A stretch of 64,000 bases of DNA from Rattus norvegicus (Eukaryota > Chordata > Mammalia > Rodentia > Muridae), in assembly GCF_036323735.1 (NCBI RefSeq), contig NC_086036.1:37566641-37630640 (forward strand). Reading direction: 5' to 3'. The position numbers were made by a program, and so were the translations under genes. Positions within the stretch are counted from its first letter, which is position 1. Each line of letters begins with the position of its first letter. This document shows positions 20,820-35,100 of the stretch, in pieces. The notes beneath the pieces were generated by a model. That model was given only the letters and a program-made list of their open reading frames with translations, did not search any database and was not told where the DNA came from.

Positions 20820-22845
20820 GCGGCCTATTGGGAACTAACCGAATTCACCATGTTACTCAGATTCGGCTCACCAAATTTTGATAAATCTTTAGAAGTTCGT
20901 ATATTACAAGAGCCTGCTACTGGGAACTAACTGAATTCACAAAGAAACAGTGTTTCAGTTCGTTAAAACGTTGCTCTATCTTGAATAACAAGCTTATTAC
21001 ATGAGAATCCTATTGGGAACCTACTGAATTCACCATGATACTTAGATTCCGTTCCTTAAAATGCTGCTCTATATTGAAAAGCACACTCATACAAGCATGT
21101 CCCATTGGGAACTCACTGAATTCGCCTAGAAATTTTGATTCCATTCGTGAAAATTTTTCTGTATCTCGAACAATCCCCTTAATACTACTGCGGCCTATTG
21201 GGAACTAACCGAATTCACCATGTTACTCAGATTCGGCTCACAAAATTTTGATAAATCTTTAGAAGTTCGTATATTACAAGAGCCTGCTACTGGGAACTAA
21301 CTGAATTCACAAAGAAACAGTGTTTCAGTTCGTTAAAACGTTGCTCTATCTTGAATAACCAGCTTAGTACATACGAATCCTACTGGGAACCTACTCAATT
21401 CACCATGATACTTAGATTCCGTTCCTTAAAATGTTGCTCTATATTGAAAAGCACACTCATAGAAGCATGTCCCATTGGGAACTCACTGAATTCGCCGAGA
21501 AATTTTGATTCCATTCATGAATATTTTTCTATATCCCGAACAGTCCACTTAATACTACTGCGGCCTATTGGGAACTAACAGAATTCACCATGTTACTCAG
21601 ATTCGGCTCCGGAAATTTTGATAAATCTTTAGAAGTAGACATAGTACAAGAGCCTGCTACTGGGAAGTAATTGAATTCCCAAAGAAACAGTGTTTCAGTT
21701 CGTTAAAACGTTTCTCTATCTTGAATAACAAGCTTATTACATGAGAATCCTATTGGGAACCTACTGAATTCACCATGATACTTAGATTCCATTTCATAAA
21801 ATGTTGCTCTATATTGAAAAGCACACTCAAACAAGCATGTCCCATTGGGAACTCACTGAATTCGCCTACAAATTTTGATTCCATTCGTGAAAATTTTTCT
21901 ATATCTCGAACAGTCCACTTAACACTACTGCGGCCTATTGGGAACTAACCCAATTCACCATGTTACTCAGATTCGGCTCCGGAAATTTTGATAAATCTTT
22001 AGAAGTAGACATAGTACAAGAGCCTGCTACTGGGAACTAACTGTATTCACAAAGAAACACTGTTTCAGTTCGTTAATACGTTGCTCTATCTTGAATAACT
22101 AGCTTATTACATGCGAATCCTATTGGGAACCTACTGAATTCACCATGATACTTAGATTCCGTTCCTTAAAATGTTGCTCTATATTAAAAGGACACTCATA
22201 CAAGCATGTCCCATTGGGAACTCACTGAATTCGCCTAGAAATTTTGATTCCATTCGTGAAAAATTTTCTGTATCTAAACAGTCCACTTAATACTACTGCC
22301 GCCTATTGGGAACTAAAACAATTCACCATGTTACTGAGATTCGGCTCACCAAATATTGATAAATCTTTAGAAGTACGCATATTACAAGAGCCTGCTACTG
22401 GGAACTAACTGAATTCACAAAGATACAGTGTTTTGGTTCTTTAAAACGTTGCTCTATCTTGAATAACAAGCTTATTACATGTGAATCCTATTGGGAAACT
22501 ACTGAATTCACCATGATACTTAGATTCCGTTCTTTAAAATGCTGCTCTATATTGAAAAGCACACTCATACAAGCATATCCCATTGGGAACTCACTGAATT
22601 CGCCTAGAAATTTTGATCCCATTCGTGAATATTTTTCTATATCCCGAACAGTCCACTTAATACTACTGCGGCCTATTGGGAACTAACCGAATTCACCATG
22701 TTACTCAGATTCGGCTCCGGTAATTTTGATAAATCTTTAGAAGTAGACATAGTACAAGAGCCTGCTACTGGGAAGTAACTGAATTCACAAAGAAACAGTT
22801 TTTCAGTTCGTTAAAACGTTGCTCTATCTTGAATAACAAGATTAT
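20820..22845 (+). repeat. Displaced third copy of part of the 8-mer unit
   Basis: Matches 26,355-28,380 at an offset of 5,535 bp (15 monomers), with the same rare variants in order: gcttagtacatacgaatcc, gattccatttcataaaatg, attaaaaggacactc, catgttactgagattcgg, and acaagattattac at the right edge. Confidence 0.85.
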
Positions 22846-23430
22846 TACATGCGAGTCCTATTGGGAACCTACTGAATTCACCATGATACTTAGATTCCGT
22901 TCCTTAAAATGTTGCTCTATATTAAAAGGACACTCGTACAAGCATGTCCCATTGGGAACTCACTGACTTCGCCTAGAAATTTTGATTCCATTCGTGAAAA
23001 TTTTTCTGTATCTAAACAGTCCACTTAATACTACTGCCGCCTATTGGGAACTAAACCAATTCACCATGTTACTCAGATTCGGTTCACCAAATTTTGATCA
23101 ATCTTATAAGTACGCATATTACAAGAGCCTGCTAATGGGAACTAACTGAATTCACAAAGAAACAGTGTTTGGTTCTTTAAAACGTTGCTCTATCTTGAAT
23201 AACAAGCTTATTACATGTGAATACTATTGGGAACCTACTGAATTCACCATGATACTTAGATTCCGTTCCTTAAAATGCTGCTCTATATTGAAAAGCACAC
23301 TCATACAAGCATGTCCCATTGGGAACTCACTGAATTCGCCTAGAAATTTTGATTCCATTCGTGAAAATTTTTCTGTATCTCGAACAGTCCCCTTAATACT
23401 ACTGGGCCTGTGGGAACTAACCGAATTCAC

Positions 23431-24900
23431 CATGTTACTCAGATTCGGCTCACCAAATTTTGATAAATGTTTAGAAGTACGCATATTACAAGAGCCTGCT
23501 AATGGGAACTAACTGAATTCACAAAGAAACAGTGTTTCAGTTCGTTAAAACGTTGCACTATCTTGAATAACAAGCTTATTACATGCGAATCCTATTGCGA
23601 ACCTACTGAATTCACCAGGATATTTAGATTCCGTTCCTTCAAATGTTGCTCTATATTGAAAAGCACACTCATAGAAGCATGTCCCATTGGGAACTCACTG
23701 AATTCGCCTAGAAATTTTGAACCATTCGTGAATATTTTTCTATATCCCGAACAGTCCACTTATTACTACTGCGGCCTATTGGGAAGTAACCGAATTCACC
23801 ATGTTACTCAGATTCGGCTCACCAAATTTTGATAAATCTTTAGAAGTTCGTATATTACAAGAGCCTGCTACTGGGAACTAACTGAATTCACAAAGAAACA
23901 GTGTTTCAGTTCGTTAAAACGTTGCTCTATCTTGAATAACAAGCTTATTACATCAGAATCCTATTGGGAACCTACTGAATTCACCATGATACTTAGATTC
24001 CGTTCCTTAAAATGTTGCTCTATATTGAAAAGCACACTCATACAAGCATGTCCCATTGGGAACTCACTGAATTCGCCTAGAAATTTTGATTCCATTCGTG
24101 AAAATTTTTCTATATCTCGAACAGTCCACTTAATACTACTGCGGCCTGTGGGAACTAACCGAATTCACCATGTTACTCAGATTCGGCTCACCAAATTTTG
24201 ATAATTCTTTAGAAGTACGCATATTACAAGAGCCTGCTACTGGGAACTAACTGAATTCACAAAGAGACAGTTTTTCAGTTCGTTAAAACGTTGCTCTATC
24301 TTGAATAACAAGCTTATGACATCAGAATCCTATTGGGAACCTACTGAATTCACAATGATACTTAGATTCCGTTCCTTAAAATGTTGCTCTATATTGAAAA
24401 GCACACTCATACAAGCATGTCCCATTGGGAACTCACTGAATAAACCTAGAAATTTTGATTCCATTCGTGAAAATTTTTCTATATCCCGAACAGTCCACTT
24501 ATTACTACTGCGGCTTATTAGGAACTAACCGAATTCACCGTGTTACTCAGATTCGGCTCACCAAATTTTGATAAATCTTTAGAAGTACGCATATTACAAG
24601 AGCCTGCTACTGGGAACTAACTGATTTCACAGAGAAACAGTGTTTCAGTTCGTTAAAACGTTGCTCTATATTGAATAACAAGCTTATTACATGAGAATCC
24701 TATTGGGAACCTACTGAACTCACCAGGATACTTAGATTCCGTTCCTTAAAATGTTGCTCTATATTGAAAAGCACACTCATACAAGCATGTCCATTGGGAA
24801 CTCACTGAATTCGCCTAAAAATTTTGATTCCATTCCTGAAAATTTTTCTATATCTCGAACAGTCCACTTAATACTACTGCGGCCTATTGGGAACTAACCG
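23431..24900 (+). repeat. Duplicated four-monomer segment, right copy
   Basis: Same ordered variants as 18,631-20,100. It differs by a few bases, for example cttatgacatc in place of cttattacatg near 24,315 and one lost c in catgtccattgg near 24,790. Confidence 0.8.
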
Positions 24901-26199
24901 AATTCACCATGTTACTCAGATTCGGCTCACCAAATTTTGATAAATCTTTAGAAGTACTCATATTACAAGAGCCTGCTAATGGGAACTAACTGAATTCACA
25001 GAGAAACAGTGTTTCAGTTCGTTAAAACGTTGCTCTATCTTGAATAACAAGCTTATTACATGCGAGTCCTATTGGGAACCTACTGAATTCACCATGATAC
25101 TTAGATTCCGTTCCTTAAAATGTTGCTCTATATTAAAAGGACACTCGTACAAGCATGTCCCATTGGGAACTCACTGACTTCGCCTAGAAATTTTGATTCC
25201 ATTCGTGAAAATTTTTCTGTATCTAAACAGTCCACTTAATACTACTGCCGCCTATTGGGAACTAAACCAATTCACCATGTTACTCAGATTCGGTTCACCA
25301 AATTTTGATCAATCTTATAAGTACGCATATTACAAGAGCCTGCTAATGGGAACTAACTGAATTCACAAAGAAACAGTGTTTGGTTCTTTAAAACGTTGCT
25401 CTATCTTGAATAACAAGCTTATTACATGTGAATACTATTGGGAAACTACTGAATTCACCATGATACTTAGATTCCGTTCCTTAAAATGCTGCTCTATATT
25501 GAAAAGCACACTCATACAAGCATGTCCCATTGGGAACTCACTGAATTCGCCTAGAAATTTTGATTCCATTCGTGAAAATTTTTCTGTATCTCGAACAGTC
25601 CCCTTAATACTACTATGGCCTATTGGGAACTAACCGAATTCACCTTGTTACTCAGATTCGGCTCACCAAATTTTGATAAATCTTTAGAAGTTCGTATATT
25701 ACAAGAGCCTGCTACTGGGAACTAACTGAATTCACAAAGAAACAGTGTTTCATTTCGTTAAAACGTTGCTCTATCTTGAATAACAAGCTTATTACATCAG
25801 AATCCTATTGGGAACCTACTGAATTCACCATGATACTTAGATTCCGTTCCTTAAAATGTTGCTCTATATTGAAAAGCACACTCATACAAGCATGTCCCAT
25901 TGGGAACTCACTGAATTCGCCTAGAAATTTTGATTCCATTCGTGAAAATTTTTCTATATCCCGAACAGTCCACTTAATACTACTGCGGCCTACTGGGAAC
26001 TAACCGAATTCACCAAGTTACTCAGATTCGGCTCACCAAATTTTTATAAATCTTTAGAAGTACGCATATTACAAGAGCCTGCTACTGGGAACTAACTGAT
26101 TTCACAGAGAAACAGTTTTTCAGTTCGTTAAAACGTTGCTCTATCTTGAATAACAAGCTTATCACATGCGAATCGTATTGGGAACCTACTGAATTCACC

Positions 26200-29150
26200 A
26201 TGATACTTAGATTCCGTTCCTTAAAATGTTGCTCTATATTGAAGAGCACACTCATACAAGCATGTCCCATTGGGAACTCACTGAATTCGCCTAGAAATTT
26301 TGATTCCATTCGTGAATATTTTTCTATATCCCGAACAGTCCACTTATTACCACTGCGGCCTATTGGGAACTAACCGAATTCACCATGTTACTCAGATTCG
26401 GCTCACCAAATTTTGATAAATCTTTAGAAGTTCGTATATTACAAGAGCCTGCTACTGGGAACTAACTGAATTCACAAAGAAACAGTGTTTCAGTTCGTTA
26501 AAACGTTGCTCTATCTTGAATAACAAGCTTATTACATGAGAATCCTATTGGGAACCTACTGAATTCACCATGATACTTAGATTCCGTTCCTTAAAATGCT
26601 GCTCTATATTGAAAAGCACACTCATACAAGCATGTCCCATTGGGAACTCACTGAATTCGCCTAGAAATTTTGATTCCATTCGTGAAAATTTTTCTGTATC
26701 TCGAACAATCCCCTTAATACTACTGCGGCCTATTGGGAACTAACCGAATTCACCATGTTACTCAGATTCGGCTCACAAAATTTTGATAAATCTTTAGAAG
26801 TTCGTATATTACAAGAGCCTGCTACTGGGAACTAACTGAATTCACAAAGAAACAGTGTTTCAGTTCGTTAAAACGTTGCTCTATCTTGAATAACCAGCTT
26901 AGTACATACGAATCCTACTGGGAACCTACTCAATTCACCATGATACTTAGATTCCGTTCCTTAAAATGTTGCTCTATATTGAAAAGCACACTCATAGAAG
27001 CATGTCCCATTGGGAACTCACTGAATTCGCCGAGAAATTTTGATTCCATTCGTGAATATTTTTCTATATCCCGAACAGTCCACTTAATACTACTGCGGCC
27101 TATTGGGAACTAAAAGAATTCACCATGTTACTCAGATTCGGCTCCGGAAATTTTGATAAATCTTTAGAAGTAGACATAGTACAAGAGCCTGCTACTGGGA
27201 AGTAATTGAATTCCCAAAGAAACAGTGTTTCAGTTTGTTAAAACGTTTCTCTATCTTGAATAACAAGCTTATTACATGAGAATCCTATTGGGAGCCTACT
27301 GAATTCACCATGATACTTAGATTCCATTTCATAAAATGTTGCTCTATATTGAAAAGCACACTCAAACAAGCATGTCCCATTGGGAACTCACTGAATTCGC
27401 CTACAAATTTTGATTCCATTCGTGAAAATTTTTCTATATCTCGAACAGTCCACTTAACACTACTGCGGCCTATTGGGAACTAACCCAATTCACCATGTTA
27501 CTCAGATTCGGCTCCGGAAATTTTGATAAATCTTTAGAAGTAGACATAGTACAAGAGCCTGCTACTGGGAACTACTGTATTCACAAAGAAACACTGTTTC
27601 AGTTCGTTAATACGTTGCTCTATCTTGAATAACTAGCTTATTACATGCGAATCGTATTGGGAACCTACTGAATTCACCATGATACTTAGATTCCGTTCCT
27701 TAAAATGTTGCTCTATATTAAAAGGACACTCATACAAGCATGTCCCATTGGGAACTCACTGAATTCGCCTAGAAATTTTGATTCCATTCGTGAAAAATTT
27801 TCTGTATCTAAACAGTCCACTTAATACTACTGCCGCCTATTGGGAACTAAAACAATTCACCATGTTACTGAGATTCGGCTCACCAAATATTGATAAATCT
27901 TTAGAAGTACGCATATTACAAGAGCCTGCTACTGGGAACTAACTGAATTCACAAAGATACAGTGTTTTGGTTCTTTAAAACGTTGCTCTATCTTGAATAA
28001 CAAGCTTATTACATGTGAATCCTATTGGGAAACTACTGAATTCACCATGATACTTAGATTCCGTTCCTTAAAATGCTGCTCTATATTGAAAAGCACACTC
28101 ATACAAGCATATCCCATTGGGAACTCACTGAATTCGCCTAGAAATTTTGATCCCATTCGTGAATATTTTTCTATATCCCGAACAGTCCACTTAATACTAC
28201 TGCGGCCTATTGGGAACTAACCGAATTCACCATGTTACTCAGATTCGGCTCTGGTAATTTTGATAAATCTTTAGAAGTAGACATAGTACAAGAGCCTGCT
28301 ACTGGGAAGTAACTGAATTCACAAAGAAACAGTTTTTCAGTTCGTTAAAACGTTGCTCTATCTTGAATAACAAGATTATTACATGAGAATCCTATTGGGA
28401 ACCTACTGAATTCACCATGATACTTAGATTCCGTGCCTTAAAATGTTGCTCTATATTGAAAAGCACACTCATACAAGCGTGTCCCATTGGGAACTCACTG
28501 AATTCGCCTAGAAAGTTTGATTCCATTCGTGAAAATTTTTCTATATCCCGAACAGTCCACTTAATACAACTGCGGCCTATTGGGAACTAACCGAATTCAC
28601 CAAGTTACTCAGATTCGGCTCACCAAATTTTTATAAATCTTTAGAAGTACGAATATTACAAGAGCCTGCTACTGGGAACTAACTGATTTCACAGAGAAAC
28701 AGTTTTTCAGTTCGTTAAAACGTTGCTCTATCTTGAATAACAAGCTTATTACATGAGAATCCTATTGGGAACCTACTGCATTCACCATGATACTTAGAGT
28801 CCGTTCCTTAAAATGTTGTTACATATTGAAAAGCACACTCATACAAACATGTCCCATTGGGAACTCACTGAATTCGCCTAGAAATTTTGATTCCATTCGT
28901 GAAAATTTTTCTATATCTCGAACAGTCCACTTAATACTACTGGGCCTGTGGGAACTAACCGAATTCACCATATTACTCAGATTCGGCTCACCAAATTTTG
29001 ATAAATGTTTAGAAGTACGCATATTACAAGCGCCTGCTACTGGGAACTAACTGTATTCACAAAGAAACACTGTTTCAGTTCGTTAAAACGTTGCTCCATC
29101 TTGAATAACAAGCTTATTACATGTGAATCCTATTGCGAACCTACTGAATT
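26200..29150 (+). repeat. 8-monomer higher-order unit, copy 1 (about 2.96 kb)
   Basis: Tandem with 29,150-32,135 at an offset of 2,955-2,956 bp. Matching points are 26,886/29,841, 27,993/30,949, 28,787/31,743 and 29,005/31,961. Within-unit monomers differ from each other far more than the corresponding monomers of the two copies do. Confidence 0.85.
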
Positions 29151-32135
29151 CACCATGATACTTAGATTCCGTTCCTTAAAATGTTGCTCTATATTGAAAA
29201 GCACACTCATACAAGCATGTCCCATTGGGAACTCAATGAATTCGCCTAGAAATTTTGATTCCATTCGTGAATATTTTTCTATATCCCGAACAGTCCACTT
29301 ATTACCACTGCGGCCTATTGGGAACTAACCGAATTCACCATGTTACTCAGATTCGGCTCACCAAATTTTGATAAATCTTTAGAAGTTCGTATATTACAAG
29401 AGCCTGCTACTGGGAACTAACTGAATTCACAAAGAAACAGTGTTTCAGTTCGTTAAAACGTTGCTCTATCTTGAATAACAAGCTTATTACATGAGAATCC
29501 TATTGGGAACCTACTGAATTCACCATGATACTTAGATTCCGTTCCTTAAAATGCTGCTCTATATTGAAAAGCACACTCATACAAGCATGTCCCATTGGGA
29601 ACTCACTGAATTCGCCTAGAAATTTTGATTCCATTCGTGAAAATTTTTCTGTATCTCGAACAATCCCCTTAATACTACTGCGGCCTATTGGGAACTAACC
29701 GAATTCACCATGTTACTCAGATTCGGCTCACAAAATTTTGATAAATCTTTAGAAGTTCGTATATTACAAGAGCCTGCTACTGGGAACTAACTGAATTCAC
29801 AAAGAAACAGTGTTTCAGTTCGTTAAAACGTTGCTCTATCTTGAATAACCAGCTTAGTACATACGAATCCTACTGGGAACCTACTCAATTCACCATGATA
29901 CTTAGATTCCGTTCCTTAAAATGTTGCTCTATATTGAAAAGCACACTCATAGAAGCATGTCCCATTGGGAACTCACTGAATTCGCCGAGAAATTTTGATT
30001 CCATTCATGAATATTTTTCTATATCCCGAACAGTCCACTTAATACTACTGCGGCCTATTGGGAACTAACAGAATTCACCATGTTACTCAGATTCGGCTCC
30101 GGAAATTTTGATAAATCTTTAGAAGTAGACATAGTACAAGAGCCTGCTACTGGGAAGTAATTGAATTCCCAAAGAAACAGTGTTTCAGTTCGTTAAAACG
30201 TTTCTCTATCTTGAATAACAAGCTTATTACATGAGAATCCTATTGGGAGCCTACTGAATTCACCATGATACTTAGATTCCATTTCATAAAATGTTGCTCT
30301 ATATTGAAAAGCACACTCAAACAAGCATGTCCCATTGGGAACTCACTGAATTCGCCTACAAATTTTGATTCCATTCGTGAAAATTTTTCTATATCTCGAA
30401 CAGTCCACCTAACACCTCTGCGGCCTATTGGGAACTAACCCAATTCACCATGTTACTCAGATTCGGCTCCGGAAATTTTGATAAATCTTTAGAAGTAGAC
30501 ATAGTACAAGAGCCTGCTACTGGGAACTAACTGTATTCACAAAGAAACACTGTTTCAGTTCGTTAATACGTTGCTCTATCTTGAATAACTAGCTTATTAC
30601 ATGCGAATCCTATTGGGAACCTACTGAATTCACCATGATACTTAGATTCCGTTCCTTAAAATGTTGCTCTATATTAAAAGGACACTCATACAAGCATGTC
30701 CCATTGGGAACTCACTGAATTCGCCTAGAAATTTTGATTCCATTCGTGAAAAATTTTCTGTATCTAAACAGTCCACTTAATACTACTGCCGCCTATTGGG
30801 AACTAAAACAATTCACCATGTTACTGAGATTCGGCTCACCAAATATTGATAAATCTTTAGAAGTACGCATATTACAAGAGCCTGCTACTGGGAACTAACT
30901 GAATTCACAAAGATACAGTGTTTTGGTTCTTTAAAACGTTGCTCTATCTTGAATAACAAGCTTATTACATGTGAATCCTATTGGGAAACTACTGAATTCA
31001 CCATGATACTTAGATTCCGTTCTTTAAAATGCTGCTCTATATTGAAAAGCACACTCATACAAGCATATCCCATTGGGAACTCACTGAATTCGCCTAGAAA
31101 TTTTGATCCCATTCGTGAATATTTTTCTATATCCCGAACAGTCCACTTAATACTACTGCGGCCTATTGGGAACTAACCGAATTCACCATGTTACTCAGAT
31201 TCGGCTCCGGTAATTTTGATAAATCTTTAGAAGTAGACATAGTACAAGAGCCTGCTACTGGGAAGTAACTGAATTCACAAAGAAACAGTTTTTCAGTTCG
31301 TTAAAACGTTGCTCTATCTTGAATAACAAGATTATTACATGAGAATCCTATTGGGAACCTACTGATTTCACCATGATACTTAGATTCCGTGCCTTAAAAT
31401 GTTTCTCTATATTGAAAAGCACACTCATACAAGCGTGTCCCATTGGGAACTCACTGAATTCGCCTAGAAATTTTGATTCCATTCGTGAAAATTTTTCTAT
31501 ATCCCGAACAGTCCACTTAATACTACTGCGGCCTATTGGGAACTAACCGAATTCACCAAGTTACTCAGATTCGGCTCACCAAATTTTTATAAATCTTTAG
31601 AAGTACGAATATTACAAGAGCCTGCTACTGGGAACTAACTGATTTCACAGAGAAACAGTTTTTCAGTTCGTTAAAACGTTGCTCTATCTTGAATAACAAG
31701 CTTATTACATGAGAATCCTATTGGGAACCTACTGATTTCACCATGATACTTAGATTCCGTTCCTTAAAATGTTGCTCTATATTGAAAAGCACACTCATAC
31801 AAACATGTCCCATTGGGAACTCACTGAATTCGCCTAGAAATTTTGATTCCATTCGTGAAAATTTTTCTATATCACGAACAGTCCACTTAATACTACTGGG
31901 CCTGTGGGAACTAACCGAATTCACCATATTACTCAGATTAGGCTCACCAAATTTTGATAAATGTTTAGAAGTACGCATATTACAAGCGCCTGCTACTGGG
32001 AACTAACTGTATTCACAAAGAAACACTGTTTCAGTTCGTTAAAACGTTGCTCCATCTTGAATAACAAGCTTATTACATGTGAATCCTATTGCGAACCTAC
32101 TGAATTCACCATGATACTTAGATTCCGTTCCTTAA
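29150..32135 (+). repeat. 8-monomer higher-order unit, copy 2
   Basis: Direct tandem copy of 26,200-29,150. The match is lost near 32,135, where the right copy changes to gttgttacatattg while the left unit's successor reads gttgctctatattg. Confidence 0.85.
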
Positions 32136-35100
32136 AATGTTGTTACATATTGAAAAGCACACTCATACAAACATGTCCCATTGGGAACTCAATGAATTCG
32201 CCTAGAAATTTTAATTCCATTCGTGAAAATTTCTCTGTATCCCGAACAGTCCCCTTAATACTACTGCGGCCTATTGGGAACTAACCGAATTCACCATGTT
32301 ACTCAGATTCGGCTCACCAAATTTTGATAAATCTTTAGAAGTACTCATATTACAAGAGCCTGCTAATGGGAACTAACTGAATTCACAGAGAAACAGTGTT
32401 TCAGTTCGTTAAAACGTTGCTCTATCTTGAATAACAAGCTTATCACATGCGAATCCTATTGCGAACCTACTGAATTCACCAGGATACTTAGATTCCGTTC
32501 CTTCAAAAGTAGCTCTATATTGAAAAGCACACTCATAGAAGCATGTCCCATTGGGAACTCACTGAATTCGCATAGAAATTTTGAACCATTCGTGAATATT
32601 TTTCTATATCCCGACCAGTCCACTTAATACTACTGCCGCCTATTGGGAACTAAAACAATGTACCATATTACTGAGATTCGGCTCACCAGATTTTGATAAA
32701 TCTTTAGAAGTACGCATATTACAAGAGCCTGCTACTGGGAACTAACTGAATTCACAAAGAAACAGTGTTTTGGTTCTTTAAAACGTTGCACTATCTTGAA
32801 TAACAAGCTTATTACATGTGAATCCTATTGGGAAACTACTGAATTCACCATGATACTTAGATTCCGTTCCTTAAAATGCTGCTCTATATTGAAAAGCACA
32901 CTCATACAAGCATATCCCATTGGGAACTCACTGAATTCTCCTAGAAATTTTGATCCCATTCGTGAATATTTTTCTATATCCCGAACAGTCCACTTAATAC
33001 TACTGCGGCCTATTGGGAACTAACCGAATTCACCATGTTACTCAGATTCGGCTCCGGAAATTTTTATAAATCTTTAGAAGTAGACATAGTACAAGAGCCT
33101 GCTACTGGGAACTAACTGAATTCACAAAGAAACAGTGTTTCAGTTCGTTAAAACGTTGCTCTATCTTGAATAACAAGCTTATTACATGAGAATCCTATTG
33201 CGAACCTACTGAATTCACCATGATACTTAGATTCCGTTCCTTAAAATGTTGCTCTATATTGAAAAGCACACTCATACAATCATGTCCCATTGGGAACTCA
33301 CTGAATTCGCCTAGAAATTTTGATTCCATTCGTGAAAATTTTTCTATATCCCGAACAGTACACTTATTACTACTGCGGCTTATTGGGAACTAACCGAATT
33401 CACCATGTTACTCAGATTCGGCTCACCAAATTTTGATAAATCTTTAGAAGTACGCATATTACAAGAGCCTGCTACTGGGAACTAACTGATTTCACAGAGA
33501 GACAGTGTTTCAGTTCGTTAAAACGTTGCTCTATATTGAATAACAAGCTTATTACATGAGAATCCTATTGGGAACCTACTGAACTCACCAGGATACTTAG
33601 ATTCCGTTCCTTAAAATGTTGCTCTATATTGAAAAGCACACTCATACAAGCATGTCCCATTGGGAACTCACTGAATTCGCCTAAAAATTTTGATTCCATT
33701 CCTGAAAATTTTTCTATATCTCGAACAGTCCACTTAATACTACTGCGGCCTATTGGGAACTAACCGAATTCACCATGTTACTCAGATTCGGCTCACCAAA
33801 TTTTGATAAATCTTTAGAAGTACGCATATTACAAGAGCCTGCTAATGGGAACTAACTGAATTCACAGAGACACAGTGTTTCAGTTCGTTAAAACGTTGCT
33901 CTATCTTGAATAACAAGCTTATTACATCAAAATCCTATTGGGAACCTACTGAATTCACCATGATACTTAGATTCCGTTCCTTAAAATGTTGCTCTATATT
34001 AAAAGGACACTCGTACAAGCACGTCCCTTTGGGAACTCACTGAATTCGCCTAGAAATTTTGATTCCATTCGTGAAAATTTTTCTGTATCTAAACAGTCCA
34101 CTTAATACTACTGCCGCCTATTGGGAAGTAAACCAATTCACCATGTTACTCAGATTCGGCTCACCAAATTTTGATAAATCTTTAGAAGTACGCATAATAC
34201 AAGAGCCTGCTACTGGGAACTAACTGAATTCACAAAGAAACAGTGTTTCCGTTCCTTAAAACGTTGCTCTATCTTGAATAACAAGCTTATTACATCAGAA
34301 TCCTATTTTGAACGTACTGAATTCACCATGATACTTAGATTCCGTTCCTTAAAATGTTGTTATATATTGAAAAGCACACTCATACAAGCATGTCCAATTG
34401 GGAACTCACTCAATTCGCCTAGAAATTTTGATTCCATTCGTGAAAATTTTTCTATATACCGAACAGTCCACTTATTACTACTGCGGCCTATTGGGAACTC
34501 ACCGAATTCACCATGTTACTCAGATTCGGCTCAACAAATTTTGATAAATCTTTAGAAGTACGCATATTACAAGAATCTGCTACTGGGAACTAACTGATGT
34601 CACAGAGAAACAGTGTTTCAGATCGTTAAAACGTTGCTCTATCTTGAATAACAAGCTTATTACATCAGAATCCTATTGGGAACCTACTGAATTCACCATG
34701 ATACTTAGATTCCGTTCCTTAAAATATTGCTCTATATTGAAAAGCACACTCATACAAGCATGTCCCATTGGAAACTCAGTGAATTCGCCTAGAAATTTTG
34801 ATTCCATTCGTGAAAATTTTTCTATATCCCTAACAGTCCACTTATTACTACTGCGGCCTATTGGGAACTAACCGAATTCACCATGTTACTCAGATTCGGC
34901 TCACCAAATTTTGATCAATCTTTAGAAGTACGCATATTACAAGAGCCTGCTAATGGGAACTAACTGAATTCACAAAGAAACAGTGTTTCAGTTCGTTAAA
35001 ACGTTGCTCTATCTTGAATAACATGCTTATTACATCAGAATCCTATTGGGAACCTACTGAATTCACCACGATACTTAGATTCCGTTCCTTAAAATGTTGC

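Larger units (their letters stand above)
16417..33500 (+). repeat. Satellite domain I (gene-proximal)
   Basis: Distinguished by the agaagttcgtatattac and cggctccggaaattttg variants, by a gttgttacatattg form in some monomers, and by the absence of the gcattcccctag and cattatatagaaaag forms found farther right. It contains an 8-monomer tandem duplication and several shorter displaced copies. The right edge is approximate. Confidence 0.7.
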
